Below, piece after piece: positions 38,898-47,860 of a stretch of DNA of 64,000 bases. Within the stretch, counting starts at the first letter, position 1. The number at the start of each line of letters is the position of its first letter. The stretch lies in the NCBI GenBank assembly GCA_030066685.1, contig JASJBF010000017.1, positions 62,001-126,000 of the forward strand, given 5' to 3'. The DNA comes from Kiloniellales bacterium (GTDB taxonomy: Bacteria; Pseudomonadota; Alphaproteobacteria; Kiloniellales; JAKSBE01). Position numbers and translations under genes: made by a program. The notes beneath the pieces are model-generated. The model ran no database searches and was not told where the DNA came from. It saw nothing but the letters and a program-made list of their open reading frames with translations.

Positions 38898-39386
38898 ATG
38901 TCCCAGATCCATGTCACGACCACGGTGAACGGCGACGCTGTCGAGCTGCTCTGCGAGCCGGAGGAGACCCTGCTCGACGTGCTGCGCGACCGGCTCTGCC
39001 TGACCGGCAGCAAGGAAGGCTGCGGCACCGGCGACTGCGGCGCCTGCAGCGTCTTGCTCGATGACCGCCTGGTCTGTTCCTGCCTGGTCCTGGGCGCCGA
39101 GGCCGAAGGCCGGGAGATCCGCACCATCGAGGGCCTGGCCGAAGGCGAGCACCTGCATCCCCTGCAACGCAAGTTCCTGGAGCACGCGGCCCTGCAGTGT
39201 GGCGTCTGCACGCCGGGCTTTCTGATGGCGGCCAAGGCGCTGCTGGATCGCAATCCGGATCCGAGCGAGACCGAGGTTCGCTACTGGCTGGCCGGCAACC
39301 TCTGCCGCTGCACCGGCTACGACAAGATCGTGCGCGCGGTTCTCGACGCCGCGCGCGAACTGAGGACGACGAGCCATGCCGCTTGA
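38898..39386 (+). CDS. 2Fe-2S subunit of Mo hydroxylase (CoxS type)
   Basis: This 162-residue small subunit carries two [2Fe-2S] clusters. The plant-ferredoxin-type motif GCGTGDCGACSVLLDD gives CxxxxCxxC plus a later cysteine near residue 61. The second domain shows QCGVCTPGF (about residues 101-109) and NLCRCTGYDKI (about 134-144). The length is typical of the family. It overlaps the start of the large subunit by eleven bases, so the two are probably translated together. Electrons flow from the Mo centre through these clusters to FAD in the M subunit. Confidence 0.93.
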   Translation: MSQIHVTTTVNGDAVELLCEPEETLLDVLRDRLCLTGSKEGCGTGDCGACSVLLDDRLVCSCLVLGAEAEGREIRTIEGLAEGEHLHPLQRKFLEHAALQCGVCTPGFLMAAKALLDRNPDPSETEVRYWLAGNLCRCTGYDKIVRAVLDAARELRTTSHAA

Positions 39387-41652
39387 TGTGAAGTCCGACC
39401 TTGAGAAGCGGAGCTTCTCGACCGTCGGCACCCGGCCCCTGCGCCCGGACGGCGTCGACAAGGTGACCGGCCGCGCCCGCTTCGGCGCCGACATGACCGC
39501 GCCGGGCATGCTGATCGGCAAGATCCTGCGCAGCCCCCACCCCCACGCCCGGATCCGCGCCATCGACGTCTCCAGGGCCGGCGCTTTGCCCGGCGTCAAG
39601 GCCGTGGTCACCCGCGATGACTTCGAAGACCGGGACGACGACCTGCGCGACCTGCTGCACAACGTCATGGCCCGGGACAAGGCACTCTACGAGGGCCACG
39701 CCGTGGCCGCGGTCGCGGCGGCCTCCACGGCGGTGGCCAGGAAGGCTCTGCGCCTGATCGAGGTCGACTACGAAGCGCTGCCCCACGTCACCGACGTCGA
39801 GGCCGCGATGGCGGCCGACGCACCGCTGCTGCACGAGGACCTCTTCACCGAGGGAGTCGAGCCGGCGCCGACGAGACCGTCCAACGTCGCCAAGCGTTCC
39901 GAGTGGGTTCTGGGCGACATCGAGGCCGGCTTCGCCCGGGCGGACGAAGTCGTCGAGCGCAGCTTCCGCACCGAGGCGGCGCATCAGGGATACATCGAGC
40001 CCCACGCCTGCCTGGCCAGCCTGGGCGCCGACGGCCAGGGCGAGCTCTGGTGCTGCACGCAGGGCCACTTCATGGTGCGCGACACCTGTGCCGCCCTGCT
40101 CGGCATCGACACCTCGGGGCTGCGGGTGACGGCCTCGGAGATCGGCGGCGGCTTCGGCGGCAAGACCACGGTCTTCATCGAGCCAGTGGCGCTCGCCCTG
40201 TCGCGCAAGGCCGGCCGACCGGTCAAGCTGGTCATGTCGCGCGACGAGGTGTTCCGCGCCAGCGGTCCGACCGCCAGCACCGCGGTCCGGGTCAAGATGG
40301 GCGTCACCAAGGACGGCCGCATCACCGCCGGCGAGGCCGAGCTCAAGTATCAGGGCGGCGCCTTCCCGGGCTCGCCGGTCGAGCTCGGCGCCATGACGGC
40401 TTTCGCCTGCTACGACCTGGAGCACGTCAAGGTGGTCGGTTACGACGTCGTCGCCAACCGGCCCAAGCAGGCTGCCTACCGGGCCCCTGGCGCGCCCATG
40501 TCGGCCTTCGCGGTGGAAAGCGTCGTCGACGAGCTGGCCGGCAGGATCGGCATCGACCCGATCGAGCTGCGTCTGAAGAACGCCGCCAAGGAAGGCACCA
40601 AGGCCGCCTACGGACCGCGCTTCGGACCGGTCGGCTTGGTCGAGACCCTCAAGGCGGTCAGGAGCCATCCGAACCGCGCCGAGCCGCTCGGCCCCAACCA
40701 GGGGCGCGGCATCGCCAGCGGGTTCTGGTTCAACTTCGGCGGCCAGACCTGCGTCTCGCTCAACATCAACGAGGACGGCACGGTCGTCCTGGCGGTCGGC
40801 ACGCCCGACATCGGCGGCTCGCGGGCCTCGATGTGCCTGATGGCGGCCGAGGCGCTGGGCATCGACTACGACCGGGTCCGGGCCATCGTCGCCGATACCT
40901 CATCGCTGGGCTACAACGACGTGACCGATGGCAGCCGCACCACCTTCGCCAGCGGCATGGCGACGATCCACGCCGCCGAAGACGCGATCCAGAAACTCTG
41001 CTCCCGCGCCGCCCAGACCTGGGGGATCCCGGTCGAGGCGGTGGAGTGGGCGCAGGGCCAGGCCCGCCCGGCCGGCTCCAACGCCGGCGACTTCGAGCCC
41101 TTGTCCCTGAAGGACATCGCCGCCACGGCCGCCAACACCGGCGGGCCAATCGCCGGACACCACGAATACTCTGCCGAGAACGCGGGGCCCAGCTTCGCCA
41201 CGCACATGGTCGACGTCGAGGTCGACCCGGAGACCGGCCGCGTCACGATCCTGCGCTACACCGTGGCCCAGGATGCCGGCAAGGCGGTCCATCCTGCCTA
41301 CGTCGAGGGGCAGTTCCAGGGCGGCGCGGCCCAGGGTGTCGGCTGGGCGCTCAACGAGGAGTACATCTACGGCGCCGACGGCAAGCTGCAGAACCCGGGC
41401 TTCCTGGACTATCGGGTCCCGGTCGCATCCGACCTGCCGATGATCGACACCGTCATCGTCGAAGTGCCGAACCCCGGCCATCCCTACGGCGTGCGCGGGG
41501 TCGGCGAGTCCTCCATCGTGCCGCCCCTGGCGGCCGTCGCCAACGCGGTCTCCGCCGCCACGGGGCTGCGGCTGACCGAGGTGCCCATGTCGCCGCCGCG
41601 GATCCTCAAGGCCCTGAACGATGCCAAGGGGGCCGGGGCAAAGGACGGCTGA
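39376..41652 (+). CDS. Xanthine dehydrogenase-family molybdopterin-binding large subunit (CoxL type)
   Basis: This 758-residue catalytic subunit binds molybdopterin cytosine dinucleotide. Landmarks are GGFGGKTTVFIEP (about residues 257-269) and the active-site region QAAYRAPGAPMSAFAVES (about 369-386). Further landmarks are GSRTTFASGMA and, near the C-terminus, GVRGVGESSIVPP with the glutamate that acts as base in this family. The active-site loop is AYRAPGAP, not the AYXCSFR of true aerobic CO dehydrogenase, so it is a hydroxylase of an N-heterocycle, aldehyde or similar compound. The neighbouring dihydropyrimidinase makes a purine- or pyrimidine-related compound possible, without proof. Confidence 0.9.
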   Translation: MPLDVKSDLEKRSFSTVGTRPLRPDGVDKVTGRARFGADMTAPGMLIGKILRSPHPHARIRAIDVSRAGALPGVKAVVTRDDFEDRDDDLRDLLHNVMARDKALYEGHAVAAVAAASTAVARKALRLIEVDYEALPHVTDVEAAMAADAPLLHEDLFTEGVEPAPTRPSNVAKRSEWVLGDIEAGFARADEVVERSFRTEAAHQGYIEPHACLASLGADGQGELWCCTQGHFMVRDTCAALLGIDTSGLRVTASEIGGGFGGKTTVFIEPVALALSRKAGRPVKLVMSRDEVFRASGPTASTAVRVKMGVTKDGRITAGEAELKYQGGAFPGSPVELGAMTAFACYDLEHVKVVGYDVVANRPKQAAYRAPGAPMSAFAVESVVDELAGRIGIDPIELRLKNAAKEGTKAAYGPRFGPVGLVETLKAVRSHPNRAEPLGPNQGRGIASGFWFNFGGQTCVSLNINEDGTVVLAVGTPDIGGSRASMCLMAAEALGIDYDRVRAIVADTSSLGYNDVTDGSRTTFASGMATIHAAEDAIQKLCSRAAQTWGIPVEAVEWAQGQARPAGSNAGDFEPLSLKDIAATAANTGGPIAGHHEYSAENAGPSFATHMVDVEVDPETGRVTILRYTVAQDAGKAVHPAYVEGQFQGGAAQGVGWALNEEYIYGADGKLQNPGFLDYRVPVASDLPMIDTVIVEVPNPGHPYGVRGVGESSIVPPLAAVANAVSAATGLRLTEVPMSPPRILKALNDAKGAGAKDG

Positions 41653-41656
41653 GCCC

Positions 41657-41902
41657 ATGGTTCGGGTCACCCTCGCCGGGCCCTTGCAGGCGGCGGCCGA
41701 CGGCCGGTCCGAGTTCGAGCTGGAGGCCGCCAACATCCGCGAACTGCTGACCCGCCTCAGCGAGGATCATCCCAAGCTCAAGCCGGTGATCGAGAAGGGC
41801 GTCACCGTGGCGATCGACGGCGAGCTCTACCGCAGCGCCTGGTTCCAGCCCATCCCGCCCGGCAGCGAGGTCCACATCCTGCCCCGCATGGCCGGGGGCT
41901 AG
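41657..41902 (+). CDS. MoaD/ThiS-family small sulfur carrier-like protein
   Basis: This 81-residue beta-grasp protein has the N-terminal strand VRVTLAGPL, a central helix region (NIRELLTRLSEDHPKL), and a C-terminus ending in Gly-Gly (MAGG), the thiocarboxylate-forming tail of MoaD and ThiS. It begins four bases after the large-subunit stop and closes the Mo-hydroxylase operon. MoaD supplies sulfur to molybdopterin, so this may be a dedicated copy for this enzyme or a sulfur carrier for another reaction. The ATG after GAGCCC is the only in-frame start that fits the family. Confidence 0.85.
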   Translation: MVRVTLAGPLQAAADGRSEFELEAANIRELLTRLSEDHPKLKPVIEKGVTVAIDGELYRSAWFQPIPPGSEVHILPRMAGG

Positions 41903-41949
41903 ATCAAACTGCGCTCAATTGGACTCAATTGAGCGCAGATAATTTGATC
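41902..41949 (+). terminator. Strong bipartite hairpin after the Mo-hydroxylase operon
   Basis: The inner arms CTGCGCTCAATTG (41909-41921) and 41926-41938 are perfect 13-bp reverse complements around four bases. The outer arms GATCAAA and TTTGATC (41902-41908, 41943-41949) extend the stem past a small bulge. It starts at the stop codon of the MoaD-like gene. A second, shorter hairpin sharing the CTGCG start (41976-41995) follows. There is no T-run, so termination could be Rho-dependent or the structure may have another role. Confidence 0.6.
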
Positions 41950-41975
41950 TATCTCATATAGATAGAGCAGCTCAT

Positions 41976-41995
41976 CTGCGTTCGAATGAACGCAG
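41976..41995. repeat. Second short hairpin sharing the CTGCG core
   Basis: Arms CTGCGTTC (41976-41983) and GAACGCAG (41988-41995) are perfect around GAAT. With the larger hairpin 27 bases upstream, it frames an AT-rich stretch containing TCTATCTCATATAGATAGA. The two structures may be decayed remnants of one mobile palindrome or tandem terminators. Confidence 0.45.
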
Positions 41996-42106
41996 GCTGT
42001 TCTAGCGTGGTGGTTCCTAAGTTCGTTGTTTCAGAGACTTGGTGGCGGTGCAGGCAGTCTCGAGCGAACCCGCCTCTGGGACTTGGCTTGCTGGTCCTAA
42101 CGGCAG

Positions 42107-42349
42107 CTACCATAACCTCCGCCGCGCGAATGCGTGGCCGGAGCCGGATTTCAAATAGCGCTCAAACGATACCGCCTTGGCCTCATCAGAGAATGCGACA
42201 TACGTCACCAGCCGCCACGGCTTGAACTTGGCGGTGTGCGCGGACTTGCCAGAATTGTGGTCTGCGATCCGTTGCTTGAGATCGGTTGTCAGGCCAACAT
42301 AGCGATGTGGCGGTTGCTGAACGCTCTCAATCAAATAGACGTAATGCAT
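42107..42349 (-). CDS. GIY-YIG nuclease family protein (UPF0213-like)
   Basis: This 80-residue protein is the complete minimal GIY-YIG domain. It has the strand pair VYLI and RYVGLT corresponding to GIY and YIG, the catalytic-type arginine in LKQRIADHN, and the conserved glutamate in FERYLKSGSGHAFARRRLW. Such stand-alone copies (YhbQ relatives) have no settled role; some cut DNA, and others may be inactive. The gene lies next to tRNA-Ser on the same strand, and the bases between them show repeated AAGC/GCTT motifs. It is convergent with the Mo-hydroxylase operon. The composition is lower in GC than its neighbours. Confidence 0.88.
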   Translation of the reverse strand: MHYVYLIESVQQPPHRYVGLTTDLKQRIADHNSGKSAHTAKFKPWRLVTYVAFSDEAKAVSFERYLKSGSGHAFARRRLW

Positions 42350-42443
42350 GTCGGAAGCCCTTCTTCGCTAAAGCTTCGAAGGGCAACCTGCTTCGCATGG
42401 GAGATCGCGGCAAATCCTGCGAAGCGCGGAGCGCGAAGCAGGA

Positions 42444-42536
42444 TGGCGGAGGGGGTGGGATTCGAACCCACGATACGGCTCTTCACCGTATACGCACTTT
42501 CCAGGCGCGCGCCTTCGACCGCTCGGCCACCCCTCC
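42444..42536 (-). tRNA. tRNA-Ser (anticodon GGA)
   Basis: This 93-nt class II tRNA is on the minus strand. Acceptor arms GGAGGGG and CCCCTCC pair perfectly over 7 bp, followed by discriminator G and an encoded CCA. The anticodon stem encloses loop CTGGAAA, giving anticodon GGA, which reads UCC and UCU. A long variable arm (about TATACGGTGAAGAGCCGTATC) is typical of serine tRNAs. The T-loop GGTTCGAAT is normal. It stands alone, not in a tRNA cluster. Confidence 0.95.
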
Positions 42537-42729
42537 GCGTCGGCATCCGGGGACGATGGAGGCCCCGACGCGGGGCGGGACGTTAGCCCGCGGCAGCCCC
42601 GGATGCAACGGCATTGGCGCGGTCCCCGGACGGAAGCCGCGGCCCCGCGGCAACGGTGCTGCCAGCGGCTGTCAGCAGGCGCCGCCGGCACGGCTGGCCT
42701 GGACGCGGCGGGCCTGCTAGCTTGCGCCG

Positions 42730-43062
42730 ATGGCCGCACGACGTTCCGGACGCATCCTCTTGGCCGGCCTTTGGTGTCTGACCGGCCTGCTTCTTCTGAT
42801 CGCCGCTGCGCTTCTGGGCCTGGCCGTCTTCGGCGAGGCCGAGGCCGGTGGCACCCGTTTCATGGCGTTGGGCGCCCTGTGGTTCTGGCTCAGCCCGGGC
42901 AGCCTGAACCTGGTGCAGTCGGTGACCGAGCGCTACCTTTCGGTCGCCCTCTGGGATCATCTGATCTTCCCCCTGGTGCAGCAGCCGGCGGTGGTGGTCT
43001 TCGGACTCGCGGGCGTCGGTTTCGGCATCATCGCCTGGCTTCTGGGGCGACGACATGCATGA
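42730..43062 (+). CDS. Small hypothetical membrane protein
   Basis: I do not recognise this 110-residue protein. It has a short basic N-terminus and three hydrophobic segments (about residues 10-33, 42-58 and 85-105), and it ends in a basic GRRHA. The middle loop includes QSVTERYLSVALWDHLIF. The last eight bases overlap the start of the DinB-like gene, so the two are probably co-translated. The overlap and good codon use argue that it is real. It starts with ATG shortly after the tRNA-Ser promoter region, on the opposite strand. Confidence 0.65.
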   Translation: MAARRSGRILLAGLWCLTGLLLLIAAALLGLAVFGEAEAGGTRFMALGALWFWLSPGSLNLVQSVTERYLSVALWDHLIFPLVQQPAVVVFGLAGVGFGIIAWLLGRRHA

Positions 43063-43597
43063 CCTCTGCAGCCACTTCGCAATCCTGGCCCGCAACAACC
43101 TCTGGTCCAACCACCGGCTCCACGGCGCTTGCGCGCAGCTCAGCGGTGGCGAGTACCGCAAGCCGCGCCGCGCCGCCTTCTTCGGCTCGATCCACGGCAC
43201 CCTGAACCACATCCTGCTGATCGATCGCTATTACCTGGACCGCCTGGCGGGACGGGCGGAGGACCGCTTCGACTACCACGTCGAGCTCGCCCCCGACCTG
43301 CCGGGGCTGACCGCGGCCCAGGAAAGCGCGGATCGTCGGCTGCTGGACTTGACCCTGTCCCTGAGCGAGGCCGGTCTCGAGGCGCCGGTGACGCTCAGCG
43401 GCTATGATGGCAAACCGCTCCAGGACCCGGTGCGCAGCGTGCTGCTGCACCTCTTCCTGCATCAGGTCCACCATCGCGGCCAGGTCCATGCCCTCCTGAA
43501 GGAGACTCCGGTCGAGCCGCCGCAGCTGGACGAGTTCTTCCTGTCGCAGGATCTCGGCCGGCGCGAAGCGGAACTGCGGGAGCTCGGGCTGGTCTGA
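43055..43597 (+). CDS. DinB-family protein
   Basis: This 180-residue four-helix-bundle protein of the DinB/YfiT superfamily has its presumed metal-binding histidines in SIHGTLNHILLID (about residues 46-58) and HLFLHQVHHRGQVHALL (about 131-147; H-x3-H). Members include bacillithiol- and mycothiol-type thiol transferases and many proteins of unknown function. The FCSHFAILARNNLWSNHRL-like opening is typical of the proteobacterial group. It is translationally coupled to a small membrane protein, which is not a known partner, so the pairing is a hint at a local function. Confidence 0.87.
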   Translation: MHDLCSHFAILARNNLWSNHRLHGACAQLSGGEYRKPRRAAFFGSIHGTLNHILLIDRYYLDRLAGRAEDRFDYHVELAPDLPGLTAAQESADRRLLDLTLSLSEAGLEAPVTLSGYDGKPLQDPVRSVLLHLFLHQVHHRGQVHALLKETPVEPPQLDEFFLSQDLGRREAELRELGLV

Positions 43598-43789
43598 CGG
43601 CGCCTCGGACCGAGGATCTCGACCCGCGACTCGAGAAGTGCTTGGAACAAGGCATGGACAATCCATAAATCTATCCGGAACACTGTGCCGCGACTCGGCG
43701 CGCGAGCCTGGTCCGGGATTCGCCCGGACCTTTAGCGGAAACGGGGCGCGAAACCGTCGGGCGCGCGGATTTCGCACCGGAAGGTCGGC

Positions 43790-44170
43790 ATGATCGGACG
43801 ACTCCTCCTCGCGGCGGTACTCGGGTTGAGCTTGGCGGCCTGCGCGAAGCGGACGGAGCCGGGGGACCTGGCCGCAAGCTGGGTCGGCCAACCGGTCGGC
43901 GCGCTGATCGCGAGCTGGGGCGTGCCGGACAAGATCGAGGACGACCTAGGCGGGCACAGGGTCTACTCCTGGCATGCCGAGCGCCGCTACGTCCAACCGC
44001 CCCAATGCAGCTCGACGGGCTTTCGCAGCGTCGGGCCCTGTATCCCGGGCCGGGTCCTGATCCTGGGTTGCGACTTCGAGTTCGAAGCCGATGCCGAAGG
44101 CGAGATCCTCGCGGCCAGCGGCCGCGGCGACTGCCTGCCGCTGCGCCGGCTTTCCCCGCCCGGATTCTGA
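43790..44170 (+). CDS. Hypothetical lipoprotein
   Basis: This 126-residue protein has a lipoprotein signal peptide with lipobox LAAC (cysteine at about residue 18), so it is probably anchored to the inner or outer membrane. The mature part contains GALIASWGVPDKIEDDLGGHRVYSWH, a pattern seen in small outer-membrane-assembly-like (SmpA/OmlA-type) lipoproteins, but I am not sure of that assignment. Four further cysteines occur in the C-terminal half (QCSST, PCIPG, GCDFE, DCLPL), which may form two disulfides. It is convergent with lepA. Confidence 0.72.
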   Translation: MIGRLLLAAVLGLSLAACAKRTEPGDLAASWVGQPVGALIASWGVPDKIEDDLGGHRVYSWHAERRYVQPPQCSSTGFRSVGPCIPGRVLILGCDFEFEADAEGEILAASGRGDCLPLRRLSPPGF

Positions 44171-44213
44171 CACCGATCTCAGGCCCCAAGGCCTGCCCGT
44201 GGGCGGCTTCGCC

Positions 44214-46016
<1,803 letters not shown>

Positions 46017-46093
46017 GGCCCCGACGCGGAATGGCTGTCGGGCAGCTATCTAAGGCCCGGCGGGGCCAAAGACAAGGAAAGACCGCCGGGCGG

Positions 46094-47032
46094 TCACGCC
46101 GGGCCGGCGCCGCGCCCTGGGCGCACCACCAGGACATAGTGGACCGCGAAGATCACGACCGTGGCGAAGAGGGTGAACTCGTAGCCCTCGGGCTCGGTGA
46201 CGAAGACCGTCGGCGTCCGATAGCCGTCGCCCGCGGCGCCCTGGATCAGGAAGGCGAAGAGGTTGATTCCCAGGTGCACGCCTAGGGGATGCTCAAGGCC
46301 GTCGCCGGTCACCGCCAGAAAGGTCAGGTAGAAGGCCATGATGCCGTAGACCGCGACCGCCCAGAGGCCGCCCTGCAAAACCGGGCCGTTGTTCAGATGG
46401 GCGCCCCAGAACAGCAGGGTCGGCAGCAAGATCGCCGCCCAGGGCCGGGTGAAGAAGCGGCCGATCGCCTGCACCAGGTAGCCGCGGAAAAAGACCTCCT
46501 CCGACAGCACCTGAATCGGCACCAGGATCAGGACCAGGGGCAGAAAGAGCAGGAAGGCCTGGGGATCGAGGACGAAGACCACGGCCTCGGGCGACAACAA
46601 CCGGCCGGCCGCCAGGACCGCCAGGGCCAGGACCAGGATCACCGCGAGGCTGCTCAGGGTCTGGGACCACCGGAAACGGGCCCGTCCGGTCAGCAGGCTG
46701 CGCGGGCTGCGGCCGTGCACCAGCCTGTTGGCCAGGAACACCGCCATCAGCAGGAAGACGAAGGGCAGCATGACGAAGCCGAAGCTGAACAGGGCCGTTG
46801 ACAGGGGCTGCTCGCGCCAGTCGCCCCGCGCCAGCGACTCGATCCCGGAGGGATCGAAAGCCCCCAACAGCATGCCCGCGACCAACATGCCCAGCAGCAA
46901 GATCACGAGGATCAGAGGCAGCGAGAGGGCGAAGAGCCAGGGCGCGCTCCTGCCGAGGCGGCCCTGCTCCCAGAAGCGCTTCTGCGGCGGCTGCGCGGCC
47001 GCGAGGCCGGCATCGAAGGTGGCGTCGCTCAT
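46094..47032 (-). CDS. CPBP-family intramembrane metalloprotease
   Basis: This 312-residue membrane protein has about eight hydrophobic segments. The CPBP (CAAX protease/bacteriocin-processing) motifs are EEVFFRGYLVQ (EExxxR, about residues 205-215) and FWGAHLNN (FxxxH, about 240-247). Such proteins are Rce1-like glutamate proteases involved in processing or immunity. The start at 47032 fits the family; a longer open frame upstream crosses the divergent TetR promoter region and is not used. The substrate is unknown. Confidence 0.86.
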   Translation of the reverse strand: MSDATFDAGLAAAQPPQKRFWEQGRLGRSAPWLFALSLPLILVILLLGMLVAGMLLGAFDPSGIESLARGDWREQPLSTALFSFGFVMLPFVFLLMAVFLANRLVHGRSPRSLLTGRARFRWSQTLSSLAVILVLALAVLAAGRLLSPEAVVFVLDPQAFLLFLPLVLILVPIQVLSEEVFFRGYLVQAIGRFFTRPWAAILLPTLLFWGAHLNNGPVLQGGLWAVAVYGIMAFYLTFLAVTGDGLEHPLGVHLGINLFAFLIQGAAGDGYRTPTVFVTEPEGYEFTLFATVVIFAVHYVLVVRPGRGAGPA

Positions 47033-47122
47033 GCGGGGTCCTGTGGTCTGGCACCGGACTATAGCGCCGGACCGCTCTCCAGAAGGTGAATCCCCAGGCC
47101 GCCGACGGCTTTCGGCTCCCGC

Positions 47123-47175
47123 TTGACATCGGCGATCGGACCACCCAAATCTTTTCGGACCGAATGGTTCGGAAA
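47123..47175 (+). promoter_or_regulatory. Promoter/operator region of the TetR gene
   Basis: A consensus -35 box TTGACA (47123-47128) lies 17-18 bases before a weak -10, and its spacer contains GATCGGACC. Downstream is an imperfect dyad TTTTCGGACC-GAAT-GGTTCGGAAA (47152-47175). These share the CGGACC half-site with the perfect operator before the downstream reductase gene, suggesting autoregulation by the TetR protein. Confidence 0.5.
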
Positions 47176-47201
47176 CCGCTTCGAGACCCGGACAAGGCGC
47201 C

Positions 47202-47783
47202 ATGGGCCGACCCAAGACCTTCGACGAGACCGCCGCCCTCGACCAGGCGATGGAAGTCTTCTGGGCCAAGGGCTACGCGGCGACCTCGCTGACCGACCTC
47301 CTGGCCGCCACCGGGCTCAGCAAGAGCAGCCTCTACGAAACCTTCGGCAGCAAGCACGACCTCTTCCTCAAGGCCCTGGAGCGCTACCGCGATGTCGTGG
47401 TCGCGCGCAGCATCGCGGCACTGGAGACCGGCATGCCCGCGCGCGCCGCGATTCGCGGCGCCTTCACCCAGGTGGTCGAGGGCTGCACCGAGGCCGCCGG
47501 GCCGCGCGGCTGCTTCTCCAACAACTGCGCGGTCGAGCAGGCGGCCCGCGACCCCGCCGCCTGTCGCCGGGTGATGGAGGTCTTCGGCCGCTTCGAGGCG
47601 GCCTTCGAGGCCGCGGTCCGGCGCGGCCAGGCGGCCGGCGAGATCTCTCCCGAGCGCGACCCCAAGGCCCTGGCCCGCTACCTGAACTCCGCGCTCAACG
47701 GCCTGATCGTGGTCAGCAAGACCCGGCCAGTGCGCGAGGATCTGACCGACGTCGTGGAGATCACCCTCAAGGCTCTGGACTGA
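47202..47783 (+). CDS. TetR-family transcriptional regulator
   Basis: This 193-residue repressor has an N-terminal helix-turn-helix domain: a GYAATSLTDLLAATGLSKSSLYETFGSKHDLFLKAL region at about residues 24-60. The ligand domain contains three cysteines, in GCTEAAGPRGCFSNNCAVE (about 89-107), which could sense electrophiles or oxidants, as in NemR-type regulators. It is followed by an old yellow enzyme gene with a palindromic operator between them. That arrangement strongly suggests that it represses the reductase and itself. Thiol sensing is inference from the cysteine pattern and gene pairing. Confidence 0.9.
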   Translation: MGRPKTFDETAALDQAMEVFWAKGYAATSLTDLLAATGLSKSSLYETFGSKHDLFLKALERYRDVVVARSIAALETGMPARAAIRGAFTQVVEGCTEAAGPRGCFSNNCAVEQAARDPAACRRVMEVFGRFEAAFEAAVRRGQAAGEISPERDPKALARYLNSALNGLIVVSKTRPVREDLTDVVEITLKALD

Positions 47784-47792
47784 CTTGCTTAT

Positions 47793-47822
47793 TTGACCAA
47801 ATTGGACCGATCGGTCCATTAT
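47793..47822 (+). promoter_or_regulatory. Promoter with 16-bp palindromic operator before the OYE gene
   Basis: -35 TTGACC (47793-47798) and -10 CATTAT (47817-47822) are 18 bases apart. The spacer carries the perfect 16-bp palindrome TGGACCGATCGGTCCA (47803-47818), as expected for a TetR dimer blocking RNA polymerase. It starts ten bases after the TetR stop and 39 bases before the reductase start. Confidence 0.7.
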
Positions 47823-47860
47823 CTGACCCGCCCACAGGGGCATGATCGAGGAGAACGAGG

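Noticed and set aside
39376-41652. Aerobic carbon monoxide dehydrogenase large subunit (CoxL form I)
   Set aside because: The AYXCSFR active-site motif of form I CO dehydrogenase is absent; the loop is AYRAPGAP, so only the wider hydroxylase family can be claimed.
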